Made by a program: the position numbers and the translations under genes. 64,000 nt of DNA from Paenibacillus taichungensis (GTDB taxonomy: Bacteria; Bacillota; Bacilli; Paenibacillales; Paenibacillaceae): assembly GCF_013359905.1 (NCBI RefSeq), contig NZ_JABMCC010000121.1, positions 62,001-126,000 on the forward strand. The letters run 5' to 3'. Positions 27,763 through 37,475 of this stretch are shown here, one piece after another. Every line of letters begins with the position of its first letter. Within the stretch, counting starts at the first letter, position 1. A model generated the notes under the pieces. It saw only the letters and a list, made by a program, of their open reading frames with translations. It had not been told where the DNA came from and did not search any database.

Positions 27763-30700
27763 ATGAATCAGAAAAAGCTTTTTACGGATGGATGGCAATT
27801 TGCGAAAAGTAAGCTGGAGGTTACGGAGTCTGCGGGGTTAACGTTTGAACCGGTTGAGCTTCCTCATGATTGGCTGATATATAATACGCTTGAACTGTAT
27901 GAGGACAGCATCGGATGGTATCGCAAGACATTCCCATATACGAAGGATGAGCAGCAGGTTCTGCTTTGCTTTGACGGGGTATATATGGATTCTTCCGTAT
28001 ATGTGAACGGTCAGCTTGTGGGGGAATGGAAGTACGGTTATTCGGCTTTTGAGCATGAGATCACGAGTGCTTTGGTGGAAGGTGACAACGAAATTGTAGT
28101 CAAAGTTGTGCATCAGAGTCCCAACAGCAGATGGTATTCCGGGGCTGGAATTTATCGCAATGTGTGGCTCAAAACGAGAGATCGGAATCATATCGTCACA
28201 GACGGTACCTATGTATCGATTCAGCAGCAGCCAGAAGGCTGGCAGGTTGAGGTGGATACGGAGCTGAGTCTCAATCAGAACGCACAACTTGTGCACACGA
28301 TTTGGTATCAGGGTAATCAGATCGTATCCAGCAAAGCGAACGTTACGGCTGCAGCGGGTACAGACACCGGACATGAAGAGATACAATCGAACAGCCAACA
28401 GCTGAAGGTCGATCTTCCGAAGTTATGGGGCCCGGATGAACCGAATCTGTATGATCTGGTAACGGAACTGCAAGTAGCTACAGGTGAGCAGGGCTATGAG
28501 ACGATCGAGACCGTCACACAGCGGATTGGTTTCAGGGATATCAAGTTGGATGCAAACGAAGGATTCCACCTGAATGGGGTCAAGATGAAGCTGAACGGCG
28601 TGTGTGAACACCATGATCTTGGGGCGCTGGGGGCTGCTTTTAACCTAACTGCGCTGCGCAGAAGATTTGTGCTGTTGAAGGAAATGGGCGTTAACGCCAT
28701 CCGGACTGCTCATAACATGCCTGCCAAAGAGTTCATGGAACTTGCGGATGAGATGGGTATGCTGATCGTTTCGGAAGCGTTCGATATGTGGGAGAGAGCC
28801 AAGACCCCTTACGACTATGCGAGATTTTTCCCGGAATGGGCACATACTGATGTGAAGAGCTGGGTGAAGCGTGACCGTAACCATGCAAGTCTGATTATGT
28901 GGAGTATCGGTAACGAGATTTACGACACTCATGCAGATGAGCGGGGGCAGGAAGTAACCCACATGCTGATGGATTATGTATTGGAATTTGATCCAAAAGG
29001 GAATGCAGGCGTGACGATTGGTTCGAACTACATGCCATGGGAAAACGCGCAAAAATGCGCCGATATCGTGAAGCTCGCAGGTTATAACTACGCGGAGAAA
29101 TACTACGACAAACATCACGAAGAACATCCGGACTGGATTATCTATGGTAGTGAAACGTCGTCTGTAGTGCAGAGCCGTGGGATCTATCACTTCCCGTTCG
29201 AGCAATCCATACTGGCAGATGATGATGAGCAGTGCTCGGCTTTGGGTAACAGTACAACAAGTTGGGGCGCGAAGTCCGCAGAATATTGCATTTTGGCAGA
29301 ACGAGATACGCCGTATTCCTTGGGGCAGTTCCTGTGGACCGGATTCGATTATATTGGAGAACCAACACCGTATCATACAAAGAATTCGTATTTTGGACAG
29401 CTGGATACAGCAACGTTCCCGAAAGATTCCTACTATATCTACCAAGCAGCCTGGACGGATTACAAGAAAAGTCCGATGGTTCACCTGTTCCCTTACTGGG
29501 ATTTCAGTCCTGGTCAGCTGATCGATGTACGCGTGTGCAGTAATGCGCCGAAGATTGAATTGCAGCTGAATGGCAAGACAATTGGCACGTATGATATCGA
29601 CCATGCAAAGGGAACCCAGCTGGCAGGCTGGTGGAAAGTGCCATATGAAGAAGGCGAGCTCAAAGCGATCGCTTATGATGAACACGGCAACGTTATTGCA
29701 ACGGATGTGCAAAGATCCTATACAGATGCGAAGAAGATTCGTCTGCAAGCCGATCGGGAGCAGCTGCAAGCGGACGGTACGGATCTTATTTTCGTGGAAA
29801 TCCAAGTGGAAGATGAAGCGGGCAATCCCGTGCAAAATGCAAACAACCGTGTGCAGGTCCAAGTGACAGGTGCAGGTCGTCTATTGGGTCTGGATAATGG
29901 AGATAGCACGGACTATGATCCATACAAAGGACTGAGCAGAAGACTGTTCAGCGGCAAGCTGATGGCAATCATCGGGGCAACGAACGAATCGGGAACGGTA
30001 CGGATCGAGGTGACATCGGAAGGATTGGAAAGTGCAGCTGCCGAGTTCGAATCACGAGCTGTTGCAGGCGCAGGAGATCGTACCAATGGGGCATCCGGGG
30101 CTGCCGCAGCAGGTCAGGAGCAAACCGTACTTATGAGTAATACGGAACGTCCGGTTCTGACGGGACGTCCGCAGGAGATTCCTTTGCGGAAAATCGAGAT
30201 TATCAGCGAAGGTGGGCAGTTATTCAATCCATCGAAACAGCAGATGACGGTGAGCGCCAAGCTGTATCCGGAGAACACATCCTATCGGGATATTGAGTGG
30301 GCAGTTGTGAACGACGCAGGTATCGAATCCAACATTGCCAAGGTCGAAGCCAACGGTCTGGAAGTCAACGTATCCGCTCTGGGCGATGGGGAATTCCGTC
30401 TTCGTGCGACGAGCAGTAATGGTACCGATAAAACGAAACTGATTTCTCAACTGGAGTTCAAAGCAACTGGTCTGGGTACGGCTTACAAAGATCCATACGG
30501 CTTTATTACTGGCGGGCTGTACGATTACACCAAAGGGGATGTCGGTAACGGCAATGAGCGAGGGGTAGCGACAAGCCGGGACGGGGAGACACATGTGGGC
30601 TTCCGCAATATCGACTTCGGGCCGTACGGCTCCGATACCATTACGATTCCAATCTTTGCGTTGTCTAGTGAAGAGTACTTCATTCAGATCTGGGAAGGTA

Positions 30701-31245
30701 TGCCGGATGAAGAGGGAAGTACACTGCTGGCAGATGTGGTGTATGACAAAGAATCCAGATGGAATGTGTATCAGGAAGAGACGTATCAACTGTCCAAGCG
30801 GCTGAGCGGGATTACGTCGATCTGTTTTGTACTGAAGCAGAAGATTCATATCAAAGGCTTCTCATTCGAGCGCCAAAGCCGGGCATTTGAACAGAATACG
30901 GCTGCATCATGCGATCATCTCTACGGGGATACGTTCAAGATCGAGGGTGATCATGTCGAGGGGATCGGAAACAATGTGTCGTTGGAGTTTGAAAATATGG
31001 ACTTCACAGCAGAAGGCACGTCCAAGCTTGTGATCTATGGACGTTCAACAATCGACAAAAACACGATCCATATCCGCTTTGCAGGTGAGGACGGACAGAG
31101 CAATCAGCTGGTCGAATTCACACAGTCCGATGGATATGAGGAGCGGGTGTTTGAGCTTGAGCAGGTTAAAAGTGTGCAGAAGGTGACCTTTATTTTCCTG
31201 CCGGGTAGTCAGTTTGACTTTGGCTGGTTCCGGTTCGAGAAGTAG
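27763..31245 (+). CDS. Large GH2 beta-galactosidase-type glycosidase
   Basis: A 1160-residue enzyme without a signal peptide. The N-terminal jelly-roll sugar-binding domain (LFTDGWQFAK, ELPHDWLIYNTLELYEDSIGWYRKTF) and Ig-like domain precede the TIM barrel with GFRDIKLDANEGFHLNG, AIRTAHNMPAKEF, acid/base Glu in WSIGNEIYD, and a likely nucleophile Glu in YGSETSS. A DUF4982-type domain (VRVCSNAPKIELQLNGK) and Big-like domain follow. The last ~250 residues form a beta-sandwich pair resembling a carbohydrate-binding module. A GTG at 27751 is in frame, but the ATG at 27763 gives the usual N-terminus; both have weak SD sequences. Galactosidase activity is the best guess; GH2 also includes glucuronidases and mannosidases. 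Confidence 0.85.
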   Translation: MNQKKLFTDGWQFAKSKLEVTESAGLTFEPVELPHDWLIYNTLELYEDSIGWYRKTFPYTKDEQQVLLCFDGVYMDSSVYVNGQLVGEWKYGYSAFEHEITSALVEGDNEIVVKVVHQSPNSRWYSGAGIYRNVWLKTRDRNHIVTDGTYVSIQQQPEGWQVEVDTELSLNQNAQLVHTIWYQGNQIVSSKANVTAAAGTDTGHEEIQSNSQQLKVDLPKLWGPDEPNLYDLVTELQVATGEQGYETIETVTQRIGFRDIKLDANEGFHLNGVKMKLNGVCEHHDLGALGAAFNLTALRRRFVLLKEMGVNAIRTAHNMPAKEFMELADEMGMLIVSEAFDMWERAKTPYDYARFFPEWAHTDVKSWVKRDRNHASLIMWSIGNEIYDTHADERGQEVTHMLMDYVLEFDPKGNAGVTIGSNYMPWENAQKCADIVKLAGYNYAEKYYDKHHEEHPDWIIYGSETSSVVQSRGIYHFPFEQSILADDDEQCSALGNSTTSWGAKSAEYCILAERDTPYSLGQFLWTGFDYIGEPTPYHTKNSYFGQLDTATFPKDSYYIYQAAWTDYKKSPMVHLFPYWDFSPGQLIDVRVCSNAPKIELQLNGKTIGTYDIDHAKGTQLAGWWKVPYEEGELKAIAYDEHGNVIATDVQRSYTDAKKIRLQADREQLQADGTDLIFVEIQVEDEAGNPVQNANNRVQVQVTGAGRLLGLDNGDSTDYDPYKGLSRRLFSGKLMAIIGATNESGTVRIEVTSEGLESAAAEFESRAVAGAGDRTNGASGAAAAGQEQTVLMSNTERPVLTGRPQEIPLRKIEIISEGGQLFNPSKQQMTVSAKLYPENTSYRDIEWAVVNDAGIESNIAKVEANGLEVNVSALGDGEFRLRATSSNGTDKTKLISQLEFKATGLGTAYKDPYGFITGGLYDYTKGDVGNGNERGVATSRDGETHVGFRNIDFGPYGSDTITIPIFALSSEEYFIQIWEGMPDEEGSTLLADVVYDKESRWNVYQEETYQLSKRLSGITSICFVLKQKIHIKGFSFERQSRAFEQNTAASCDHLYGDTFKIEGDHVEGIGNNVSLEFENMDFTAEGTSKLVIYGRSTIDKNTIHIRFAGEDGQSNQLVEFTQSDGYEERVFELEQVKSVQKVTFIFLPGSQFDFGWFRFEK

Positions 31246-31288
31246 GACGCCAGATATAGTAGTTCAGGGATAGAGATGATTTATATCA

Positions 31289-31348
31289 ATCCTCTTCAGA
31301 TAAACGTTGTTCATCAAGAACAGGACGTTTACCTGAAGGGGATTTTTT
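31289..31348 (+). terminator. Terminator after GH2 gene
   Basis: The stem cttcagataaacgt/acgtttacctgaag, extended by aatcc/ggatt, is followed by six T residues. Confidence 0.85.
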
Positions 31349-31433
31349 AAATCTCTTTTGTTCAGGATGGTCACATTGCTTGTTGTTATGTATAATTTTC
31401 CTGAGAAAGTTACCTAAAGGAGAAAATATACAT

Positions 31434-32249
31434 ATGAATCGTCTTAAGTCTAGTGTTAGAAAGTTTATGTTAGAAGATTTGGATTCAATTAAAAAACAAG
31501 ACAAGCCGAATGTTATTGTGAACTTTAAAGCAATTTTATTAGGATTTTTGGTTATCTGGTGTCTATCCGGAGTAATTATTTATTATGCATTCTCGGATTG
31601 GAGCGACAGGGGAACATTTGGCGATATGTTTGGAGCGATCAATGCACTTTTCTCTGCTTTTGCTTTTGGAGGATTAGTGTACACTCTTTTCATTCAGAGA
31701 TATGAGTTGAGTTTACAAAGAAAAGAGTTGGAGATGCAACGTCTGGAAGTGGCTCGTAATGGTGATCAATTAGAACAACAAAAAAATGTAATGATTCAGC
31801 AAAGCTTTGAAAACACTTTTTTTAAAATGATCGAGCTCCATCACAATTTAATTGCATCAATGAATGATAAACCTTATGAGGGAAGAAGAGCCATAGAGAA
31901 ACTACGAGAGTTTCTCTATGATGAATTGAAACGTGCTAATCATAAGCGTGATTTGAATAAAACAATAGAAGATTTTCTTAGCCTTAAAGGTCGGCATATT
32001 AAACATTATCTTAATAACTATTATTGTATACTTGAATTGATTGAGCAGCATGGTCTGAACACAGAAGAAGATTTGAGAGATTCAAATTATACCCGTATTG
32101 CTCTCTCACAATTATCAGAGGACGAACGATTTCTGATTTTCTATACATTGGGATACAAGAGTGATACGAGATTATTTTTGGAGAAATTTACTGATATAAG
32201 TGAATTAAATCATTTCGCTCGGCATCATTATAAGTGGATGACTTCTTAG
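31434..32249 (+). CDS. putAbiC-type abortive infection membrane protein
   Basis: A 271-residue protein. Two membrane helices (about 32-50 and 66-85) are followed by a coiled coil (QRYELSLQRKELEMQRLEVARNGDQLEQQ) and then QQSFENTFFKMIELHHNLIASM, the hallmark block of the putative phage abortive infection family (PF16872, related to lactococcal AbiC). TAAAGGAG lies 11 bases before the ATG at 31434. It is a single gene between two terminators, with lower GC than its neighbours, as expected of a mobile defence gene. The mechanism of the family is not known in detail, and phage resistance here is inferred. Confidence 0.8.
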   Translation: MNRLKSSVRKFMLEDLDSIKKQDKPNVIVNFKAILLGFLVIWCLSGVIIYYAFSDWSDRGTFGDMFGAINALFSAFAFGGLVYTLFIQRYELSLQRKELEMQRLEVARNGDQLEQQKNVMIQQSFENTFFKMIELHHNLIASMNDKPYEGRRAIEKLREFLYDELKRANHKRDLNKTIEDFLSLKGRHIKHYLNNYYCILELIEQHGLNTEEDLRDSNYTRIALSQLSEDERFLIFYTLGYKSDTRLFLEKFTDISELNHFARHHYKWMTS

Positions 32250-32256
32250 TTATTGA

Positions 32257-32288
32257 AGAGTGACGGATAACCGTCACTCTTTTTTATT
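32257..32288 (+). terminator. Terminator after putAbiC gene
   Basis: A perfect stem agagtgacgg/ccgtcactct with an ATAA loop is followed by TTTTT. Confidence 0.9.
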
Positions 32289-32387
32289 TAGATTAGATTC
32301 TTTACGAAGTTCTTTCATCTAATTAATAGAAAATGCAGAAGTCACAAGAAGCATGCTTTTAGAAAGAAATGGACTTTTTTATCTTGT

Positions 32388-33959
32388 TTAGCTTCCTGAA
32401 TCTTTCTTATCAGCATCGTCAATGGTCAGCATCGCTTTCTCTGAATCCCAGGACACGTTCAATCCCAAACCACGCAATACCTCAAAAGGCACTGTAGTTG
32501 CTCCCGAGTAGTTATTTATGGGTTCAGGTATCTGCACGACTCGCTCCCCAGAGGAATCGGCGGAGGTTATAACATACTGTGTCTCGTTAGGTCGGATTGT
32601 GATTGTCCGATTGTCATAATTCAACGTATAGTGGTTCGGGCTACCTTTCACCTGATGAATCTCAAATTTTGCTCCAATTGCTGTGGCGATGGCTTTGATT
32701 GGCAGTTGCACGGTCTTAGGCGTTTCAACAGCGGCATACATCGACTGGAACAGCTCACCGTTCAGATATACATCTGTACCAATTTTGGCTTGAACGGGTT
32801 TGTAGACCATTCCTCCAGATGACGTTGCAGGTGCACCCGCTTCCTCGTATTTATCACTTCCCCAGCCCCAGACGGTTCCATCCGAGGATAAGGCAAGACT
32901 GTGGTAATATCCTGCTGAAATATCAGTAATGCCGGATAGATGGTTTACTTTTCCTTCTTTACCGTTCACACTTCTTCCGTAGCTGTACACCTCACCGGAT
33001 GTCGTGAGTATTAACATATATTGCGTATTTCCATCCATCTTCTTCACCTTGAAGTCGTAATGAAAGGCGAATACTTTCCCTGTCTCGTCCAAACCCCAGA
33101 CTTTCCCGTTCTTATCCAGTGCAAGCAGGGACGTATCTGTTCTTGTGATCGAAGATATGTTGGTCAGACCTTTTATCTTGGTAGGTTTGGACAGGACATT
33201 CCCGGATTCGTCGGGCTCGTTCCACGTCCATACGGAGCCATCTTTCTTCAAAGCATATCCATGCAGACCTGCGGATCCAACCTGGATAACATCTTTCAGT
33301 CCGCTAATCTCATGCGGTTTACGTATGAGATCATCTGAATTGATTCCTTGAGCGTTAGGGCGTTGCCATGACCAGACTGTCCCGTTCTGGAGAAGGGCGA
33401 CAGTGAAAGAACCAGTCACTACATCCTTCGCAGAGTTGATGCTTTCGACTTTGCTTGGTAGTTTGCCAGCACCCCACTCCCAGACCGTTCCATCCGCCTG
33501 AACGGCTGCGTTGATTCCACCACCGGCGGCTGAAATAGCTATTACATTAGATAGTTCCGGTACGCGGATGGGACTAAATGTATGACGATATCGAATGTTC
33601 TCGCTCACACCCAGCTCTCCAAACAGATTGCGGCCCCAGGTCCAGACCGAACCATCACTTCTCAAGGCGACTGTGTAATAATAAGCTCCCTCTACAGCGG
33701 TATAGTGGAGTTTCTTCTCTGTATTTGCTGCATTCGATTGAACAGAAGTGTTACTGGCGGAATGCTGTACGTTAGGGGCTGCATGAGTAATTGGCTCAGC
33801 TGTCAGTTCCAACAACAAGCTGGACGCAACTAGTGCTGCAGCCATTGCAATGGCGAATCGTCGGGACGATTTACTTTTACTATTAGGTCTATGATTCAAG
33901 CGTGAAGTGGGACGTCGTTTTTCTTTTGCTATGTCATCGGATGGGTTAGCCAAACGCAT
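32388..33959 (-). CDS. Secreted RCC1-repeat protein with copper amine oxidase-like domain
   Basis: A 523-residue protein. A basic N-terminus and one hydrophobic segment (about 35-60) act as a signal anchor or long signal peptide. Residues about 80-370 contain RCC1-like beta-propeller blades with the recurring pattern SDGSVWTWG/ALSSDGTVWGWG. The C-terminal ~130 residues form a Cu_amine_oxidN1 'stalk' domain (VYLNGELF, PIKAIATAIGAKFEI, VPFEVLRGLGLNVSWD), common in Paenibacillus surface proteins despite having no oxidase activity. It probably acts in the cell envelope. The binding partner is unknown. Confidence 0.85.
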   Translation of the reverse strand: MRLANPSDDIAKEKRRPTSRLNHRPNSKSKSSRRFAIAMAAALVASSLLLELTAEPITHAAPNVQHSASNTSVQSNAANTEKKLHYTAVEGAYYYTVALRSDGSVWTWGRNLFGELGVSENIRYRHTFSPIRVPELSNVIAISAAGGGINAAVQADGTVWEWGAGKLPSKVESINSAKDVVTGSFTVALLQNGTVWSWQRPNAQGINSDDLIRKPHEISGLKDVIQVGSAGLHGYALKKDGSVWTWNEPDESGNVLSKPTKIKGLTNISSITRTDTSLLALDKNGKVWGLDETGKVFAFHYDFKVKKMDGNTQYMLILTTSGEVYSYGRSVNGKEGKVNHLSGITDISAGYYHSLALSSDGTVWGWGSDKYEEAGAPATSSGGMVYKPVQAKIGTDVYLNGELFQSMYAAVETPKTVQLPIKAIATAIGAKFEIHQVKGSPNHYTLNYDNRTITIRPNETQYVITSADSSGERVVQIPEPINNYSGATTVPFEVLRGLGLNVSWDSEKAMLTIDDADKKDSGS

Positions 33960-34158
33960 GTGTATCGCCTCTTTTTCAGATGAGATGGAAGTGAAAGCTG
34001 CATTGCTATATAAACACTTTATGGTGGGTTGAAGTTACATACAAATGATAAAAATTCCTTTATATTGAAGAACCGTGCTGAGTGTGTTTACGTTATTTCT
34101 AACAGCACATAGGTAACATGTACAGAGAATTTAGCGTCTTAATTCATGAGGTGATTGG

Positions 34159-34629
34159 ATGAAAAGAGTACTGCTCACGCTTTCGTTAGCGTTAATGATG
34201 TTAACAGCCTGTGAGGCAAATGATCCAACAGTGGATTCTCCAGTGGTTTTGAATTCATTTCCGGAAATTATTGAGCCCCATAACCCTGAGCAAGCGGAGC
34301 AAAGCGGGGATGTCGTTGTGCTTCTCGAAGGCATACGGAATCAGGATAAGTGGAACACATTTGTGAAGAATGTGAAGAACAAACAGCAGGATCAGGTTCG
34401 TGTGACGATGTATACCATTGAAGGTGGGGCCATTATCCATGAATTGATTTACGATGGCTCAGCCATTCAAGCGACTTATGATAACTCTAGGGATGCCTAT
34501 GGCTCCAAACAGGGGATCACGACCAACACCTGCCAAGGGATCGGTACGATGAAGAGTGAGCAGGGACGTGTTTTTTACGTGTTAACCGGTTGTGAGAAGG
34601 CAGGCAGTACCTTTTCGATTCCCAAGTGA
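34159..34629 (+). CDS. DUF4362-type lipoprotein
   Basis: A 156-residue lipoprotein with lipobox LTAC (Cys18). The mature part (SGDVVVLLEGIRNQDKWNTFVKNVKNKQQDQVRVTMYTIEGGAIIHELIYDG) follows the DUF4362 pattern, with two conserved cysteines late in the chain (TNTCQG, LTGCEK) that could form a disulfide. It would be anchored outside the membrane. Function is unknown. It stands alone before a bidirectional terminator. Confidence 0.8.
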   Translation: MKRVLLTLSLALMMLTACEANDPTVDSPVVLNSFPEIIEPHNPEQAEQSGDVVVLLEGIRNQDKWNTFVKNVKNKQQDQVRVTMYTIEGGAIIHELIYDGSAIQATYDNSRDAYGSKQGITTNTCQGIGTMKSEQGRVFYVLTGCEKAGSTFSIPK

Positions 34630-34686
34630 TGAGAGTTCTATCTAACCGTAAATAGTTGAGCTATGTAATTATTCATGCTGTAAATC

Positions 34687-34727
34687 AAAAAAGATCCTGC
34701 GAAGCCGAGGCTTTTCAGGATCTTTTT
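34687..34727. terminator. Bidirectional terminator
   Basis: aaaagatcctg and caggatctttt pair around an inner gcc/ggc stem, with A and T runs on the two sides. It lies between convergent genes. Confidence 0.85.
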
Positions 34728-34757
34728 GCTGCTATATGGAGAGCGAGAGCTGGTGGT

Positions 34758-35222
<465 letters not shown>

Positions 35223-35245
35223 TTAGAGCTTGGTATGGTAATCGG

Positions 35246-35356
35246 TTAAATCAACGCCGAGCCTTCGGACATTTTAGTGGAAAAGTAGAATATGAAGGGG
35301 AGAGCGAGCAAGATTAGACCGATGATCACAGCGACGATGATACTCTTTTTGTTCAA
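35246..35356 (-). CDS. Small single-pass membrane protein, TTG start
   Basis: A 36-residue ORF, LNKKSIIVAVIIGLIL followed by a hydrophobic stretch and the tail STKMSEGSALI. AAAGGAG lies 8 bases before the TTG at 35356, a good Firmicute initiation signal. The charge pattern (KK before the helix) predicts the N-terminus inside. No family is recognised. Confidence 0.6.
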   Translation of the reverse strand: MNKKSIIVAVIIGLILLALPFIFYFSTKMSEGSALI

Positions 35357-35442
35357 TTTACAGGCTCCTTTCGGAAAATAGAGTCTAGCATTATGGGGAT
35401 ACAACCTATATATTAACCAATTGATCGAATTTTGGAGTAACA

Positions 35443-35590
35443 TGCACGAATGCGCAATATATCTGCCTAAGGATGTTTACCAACTTCCAGTTAGACTATG
35501 TGAAAATGAATCCTCCGTTTGATTCCAATCTCCCTTCTAACTTGTTAAAATTTAGGTCATATACTACGGTCAGGTTGGCGGTGAAGATAG
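35443..35590 (+). repeat. Toxin upstream region, copy A of a duplicated segment
   Basis: The segment from about catgcacgaatgcgcaa to the toxin start, with the shared block aatgaatcctccgtttgatt and acttgttaaaatttagg, recurs at 42887-43038 before the second toxin. It probably carries the toxin promoter; TTGTTA is a possible -35. Confidence 0.75.
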
Positions 35591-36730
35591 ATGCAGCGTA
35601 TTCAGGTACATCCCGATGTATTAGAGGAAAAAGCCCGATTAGTTCAGCAAAAGAAGCTGGAACTGGAGCGAATGGTACGGGAACTTGAAAAATCAATTTA
35701 CCTGTTGCAGTCCGAATGGTCGGGTATGACAGGGGAACGTTTCTTTTGGGATTTTATGCAGGTGAAAGAAGTTTTCCCAGCCACACTAGGACTTTTGGAT
35801 AAAATTCAGAATGAATTTATTTTTATAGCGAAGAATTTCAGAACAGCCGATGGTTCGGGTGAGGTTGCTCTATATATACCTGAAGAACTGAAACGAAATT
35901 TCGGTGTTGGGTTGCTCGACAAGTCAGTTGGAGAGACCGTAACTGGAATTGGACAGACAGCAGAGGCGCTTTTCTACGATCCATTCGGTACGGTGACCAG
36001 TGTGGCTTATGCTATGACCTTGGGCAGAGTGGTCGATGTTGGGCGAGGTATTAAGTTTGCTTGGGATGCAGCCTGGGGAAACGGAACAGCCAGGTCTGAT
36101 GTAGGTCAATTTGTGGATGAGCAGAAGAAACAGGTGGATGAGAGTGGGGCTGGATACTACAGTGGCTCTGTGATGGGTCAGGTGTTGGCCTATGCCTTTG
36201 TTGGCAAGGCGCTTCGTACTGTTGAAAATAAGCATAGCGATCTGGGAGGATCAGGTGGGGGTAAGCTGCATACTAATGGAACTCCAAGTCCTACACATAA
36301 CGCTAATGGAGATAGAATTGATAATGCTGAGGTTTCAAAAGTAAAAGAGCCTTCTTCAGTCTCTGAGTTTATGAGGCAGGAGGATTTAGCATTTGATATG
36401 TATGGGGCATTCAAAAAACTGAAAAATGATACAAGCGATATTGCTAGAAATACAGGGTGGAAGGAATCTGATATTCAACAAATTAAGGATCATTTATTTT
36501 TCGAAAAGCATAAATTTGATAGTGGAGAAATCAAGTCTTTTGACCCGAATTATCAGCAGGCTTTAGCTTGGGAGCGATTAATGAAAGGAAGCTATAATAA
36601 AAATGACATCTTATTACTCAATCATGAATTATTTGAATCCAATTATATAAAAAAATATGGAGTAACCTACGAAAAAGCACACTCTGAATCACAAAAACAT
36701 TATAATTGGTCAGATAGCGTATATGAATAA
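35591..36730 (+). CDS. WXG100-type polymorphic toxin A
   Basis: A 379-residue protein. Residues 1-90 are a helical WXG100-like domain with the SEWSGMTGERFFWDF turn. Residues about 95-215 form a pre-toxin region ending in GYYSGSVMGQVLAYAFVGKALR and HSDLGGSGGG. The C-terminal ~140 residues are a distinct toxin tip with DHLFFEKHKFDSGEIKSFDPNYQQALAWERL and LLLNHELFESNY, a helical pattern seen at the tips of other secreted toxins; I cannot name the family or activity. There is no signal peptide; export by a type VII (Yuk/Ess) apparatus is expected from the WXG100 head. The N-terminal two thirds are nearly identical to toxin B at 43039. The start has only a weak SD. Confidence 0.8.
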   Translation: MQRIQVHPDVLEEKARLVQQKKLELERMVRELEKSIYLLQSEWSGMTGERFFWDFMQVKEVFPATLGLLDKIQNEFIFIAKNFRTADGSGEVALYIPEELKRNFGVGLLDKSVGETVTGIGQTAEALFYDPFGTVTSVAYAMTLGRVVDVGRGIKFAWDAAWGNGTARSDVGQFVDEQKKQVDESGAGYYSGSVMGQVLAYAFVGKALRTVENKHSDLGGSGGGKLHTNGTPSPTHNANGDRIDNAEVSKVKEPSSVSEFMRQEDLAFDMYGAFKKLKNDTSDIARNTGWKESDIQQIKDHLFFEKHKFDSGEIKSFDPNYQQALAWERLMKGSYNKNDILLLNHELFESNYIKKYGVTYEKAHSESQKHYNWSDSVYE

Positions 36731-36748
36731 TATTAGGGAGGTAGAACA

Positions 36749-36994
36749 TTGGCTACTTATGTTCTGTTAGTTAAAGAAGAAGAGACAAGGGATTTTGTAG
36801 TATATAAATTTGGCCCGGATGAAAATTCATTAGGGAAAATTAAGTTAAGTAAGTCGGATGGGGAATGTGAAGAAATCGAAAAGGTTCCGGGTTCAACCAC
36901 AAATTTCTATTTCTTACGCGCAGCTTCAAAATTAATTAGAATCTTAAAAGAGAATGATGGTATTTTCCCAGATAGAACATCCTACGCCTCTTAA
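36749..36994 (+). CDS. Putative immunity protein for toxin A
   Basis: An 81-residue acidic protein (ATYVLLVKEEETRDFVVYKFG...). AGGGAGG lies 7 bases before the TTG start at 36749, 18 bases after toxin A's stop. Small size, low pI and position directly behind a toxin tip are the usual marks of a cognate immunity protein. No family is recognised. Confidence 0.6.
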   Translation: MATYVLLVKEEETRDFVVYKFGPDENSLGKIKLSKSDGECEEIEKVPGSTTNFYFLRAASKLIRILKENDGIFPDRTSYAS

Positions 36995-37090
36995 GGGTCT
37001 GAGTTCATTTACACCTCCAACAGCAAGTTATTACAATTTACCAACAATCGTGTACTCTAAAAAATTCAAACTTTTTAATTAGAGAAATTT

Positions 37091-37136
37091 AAAAGCTTAT
37101 TCCAACTTTTTCGAAGGAGGAATAAGCCTTTTTTAT
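37091..37136 (+). terminator. Terminator after toxin A immunity gene
   Basis: aagcttattcc pairs with ggaataagcctt and is followed by TTTTT. Confidence 0.8.
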
Positions 37137-37222
37137 AGAAAAGCGGAGTGGCCTGCCATTCATAGGCAATAGAGAGTGCTCTTTTTTTATATACAAACAA
37201 CTAATGCATATGAAATGATATC

Positions 37223-37473
37223 ACTTACATATCCACAGCCATCCTAACTCTCGCGAGGTATATTCATGAAACAAGGCATATATGAACAGTTTATTAACAC
37301 TATCACCAGACAGGAGATTTCGGCGCTGAACCCGGATTAGAGCAGATTCGAACGTGTAATGAGATTATTGCTAGCTGAAAGGCACGCTTGGGGAAGAAGA
37401 GTACAACGAATTGCAACTGGATGAGCAGGGGGAAGTACTTGACCCATGTGTATTCCAAGCTGAACAGCATTCG
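37223..37473 (+). pseudogene. Relic of the PLD-helicase 5' end
   Basis: This stretch matches 44903-45283, the upstream region and first ~110 codons of the intact helicase gene at 44946. The ATG (37266) and 24 codons are kept (KQGIYEQ, ITRQEISALNPD), then TAG. About 136 bases present in the intact gene are deleted here. Homology resumes at cgaacgtgtaatgagatt and stops abruptly at cagcattcg. A matching second piece lies at 42742-42858. Confidence 0.85.
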
Positions 37474-37475
37474 CA

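Noticed and set aside
28645-29862. 405-codon open frame antisense to the GH2 gene
   Set aside because: Long but fully overlapped by the GH2 barrel; the product is Cys/His/Ile-rich with no family pattern and no SD.
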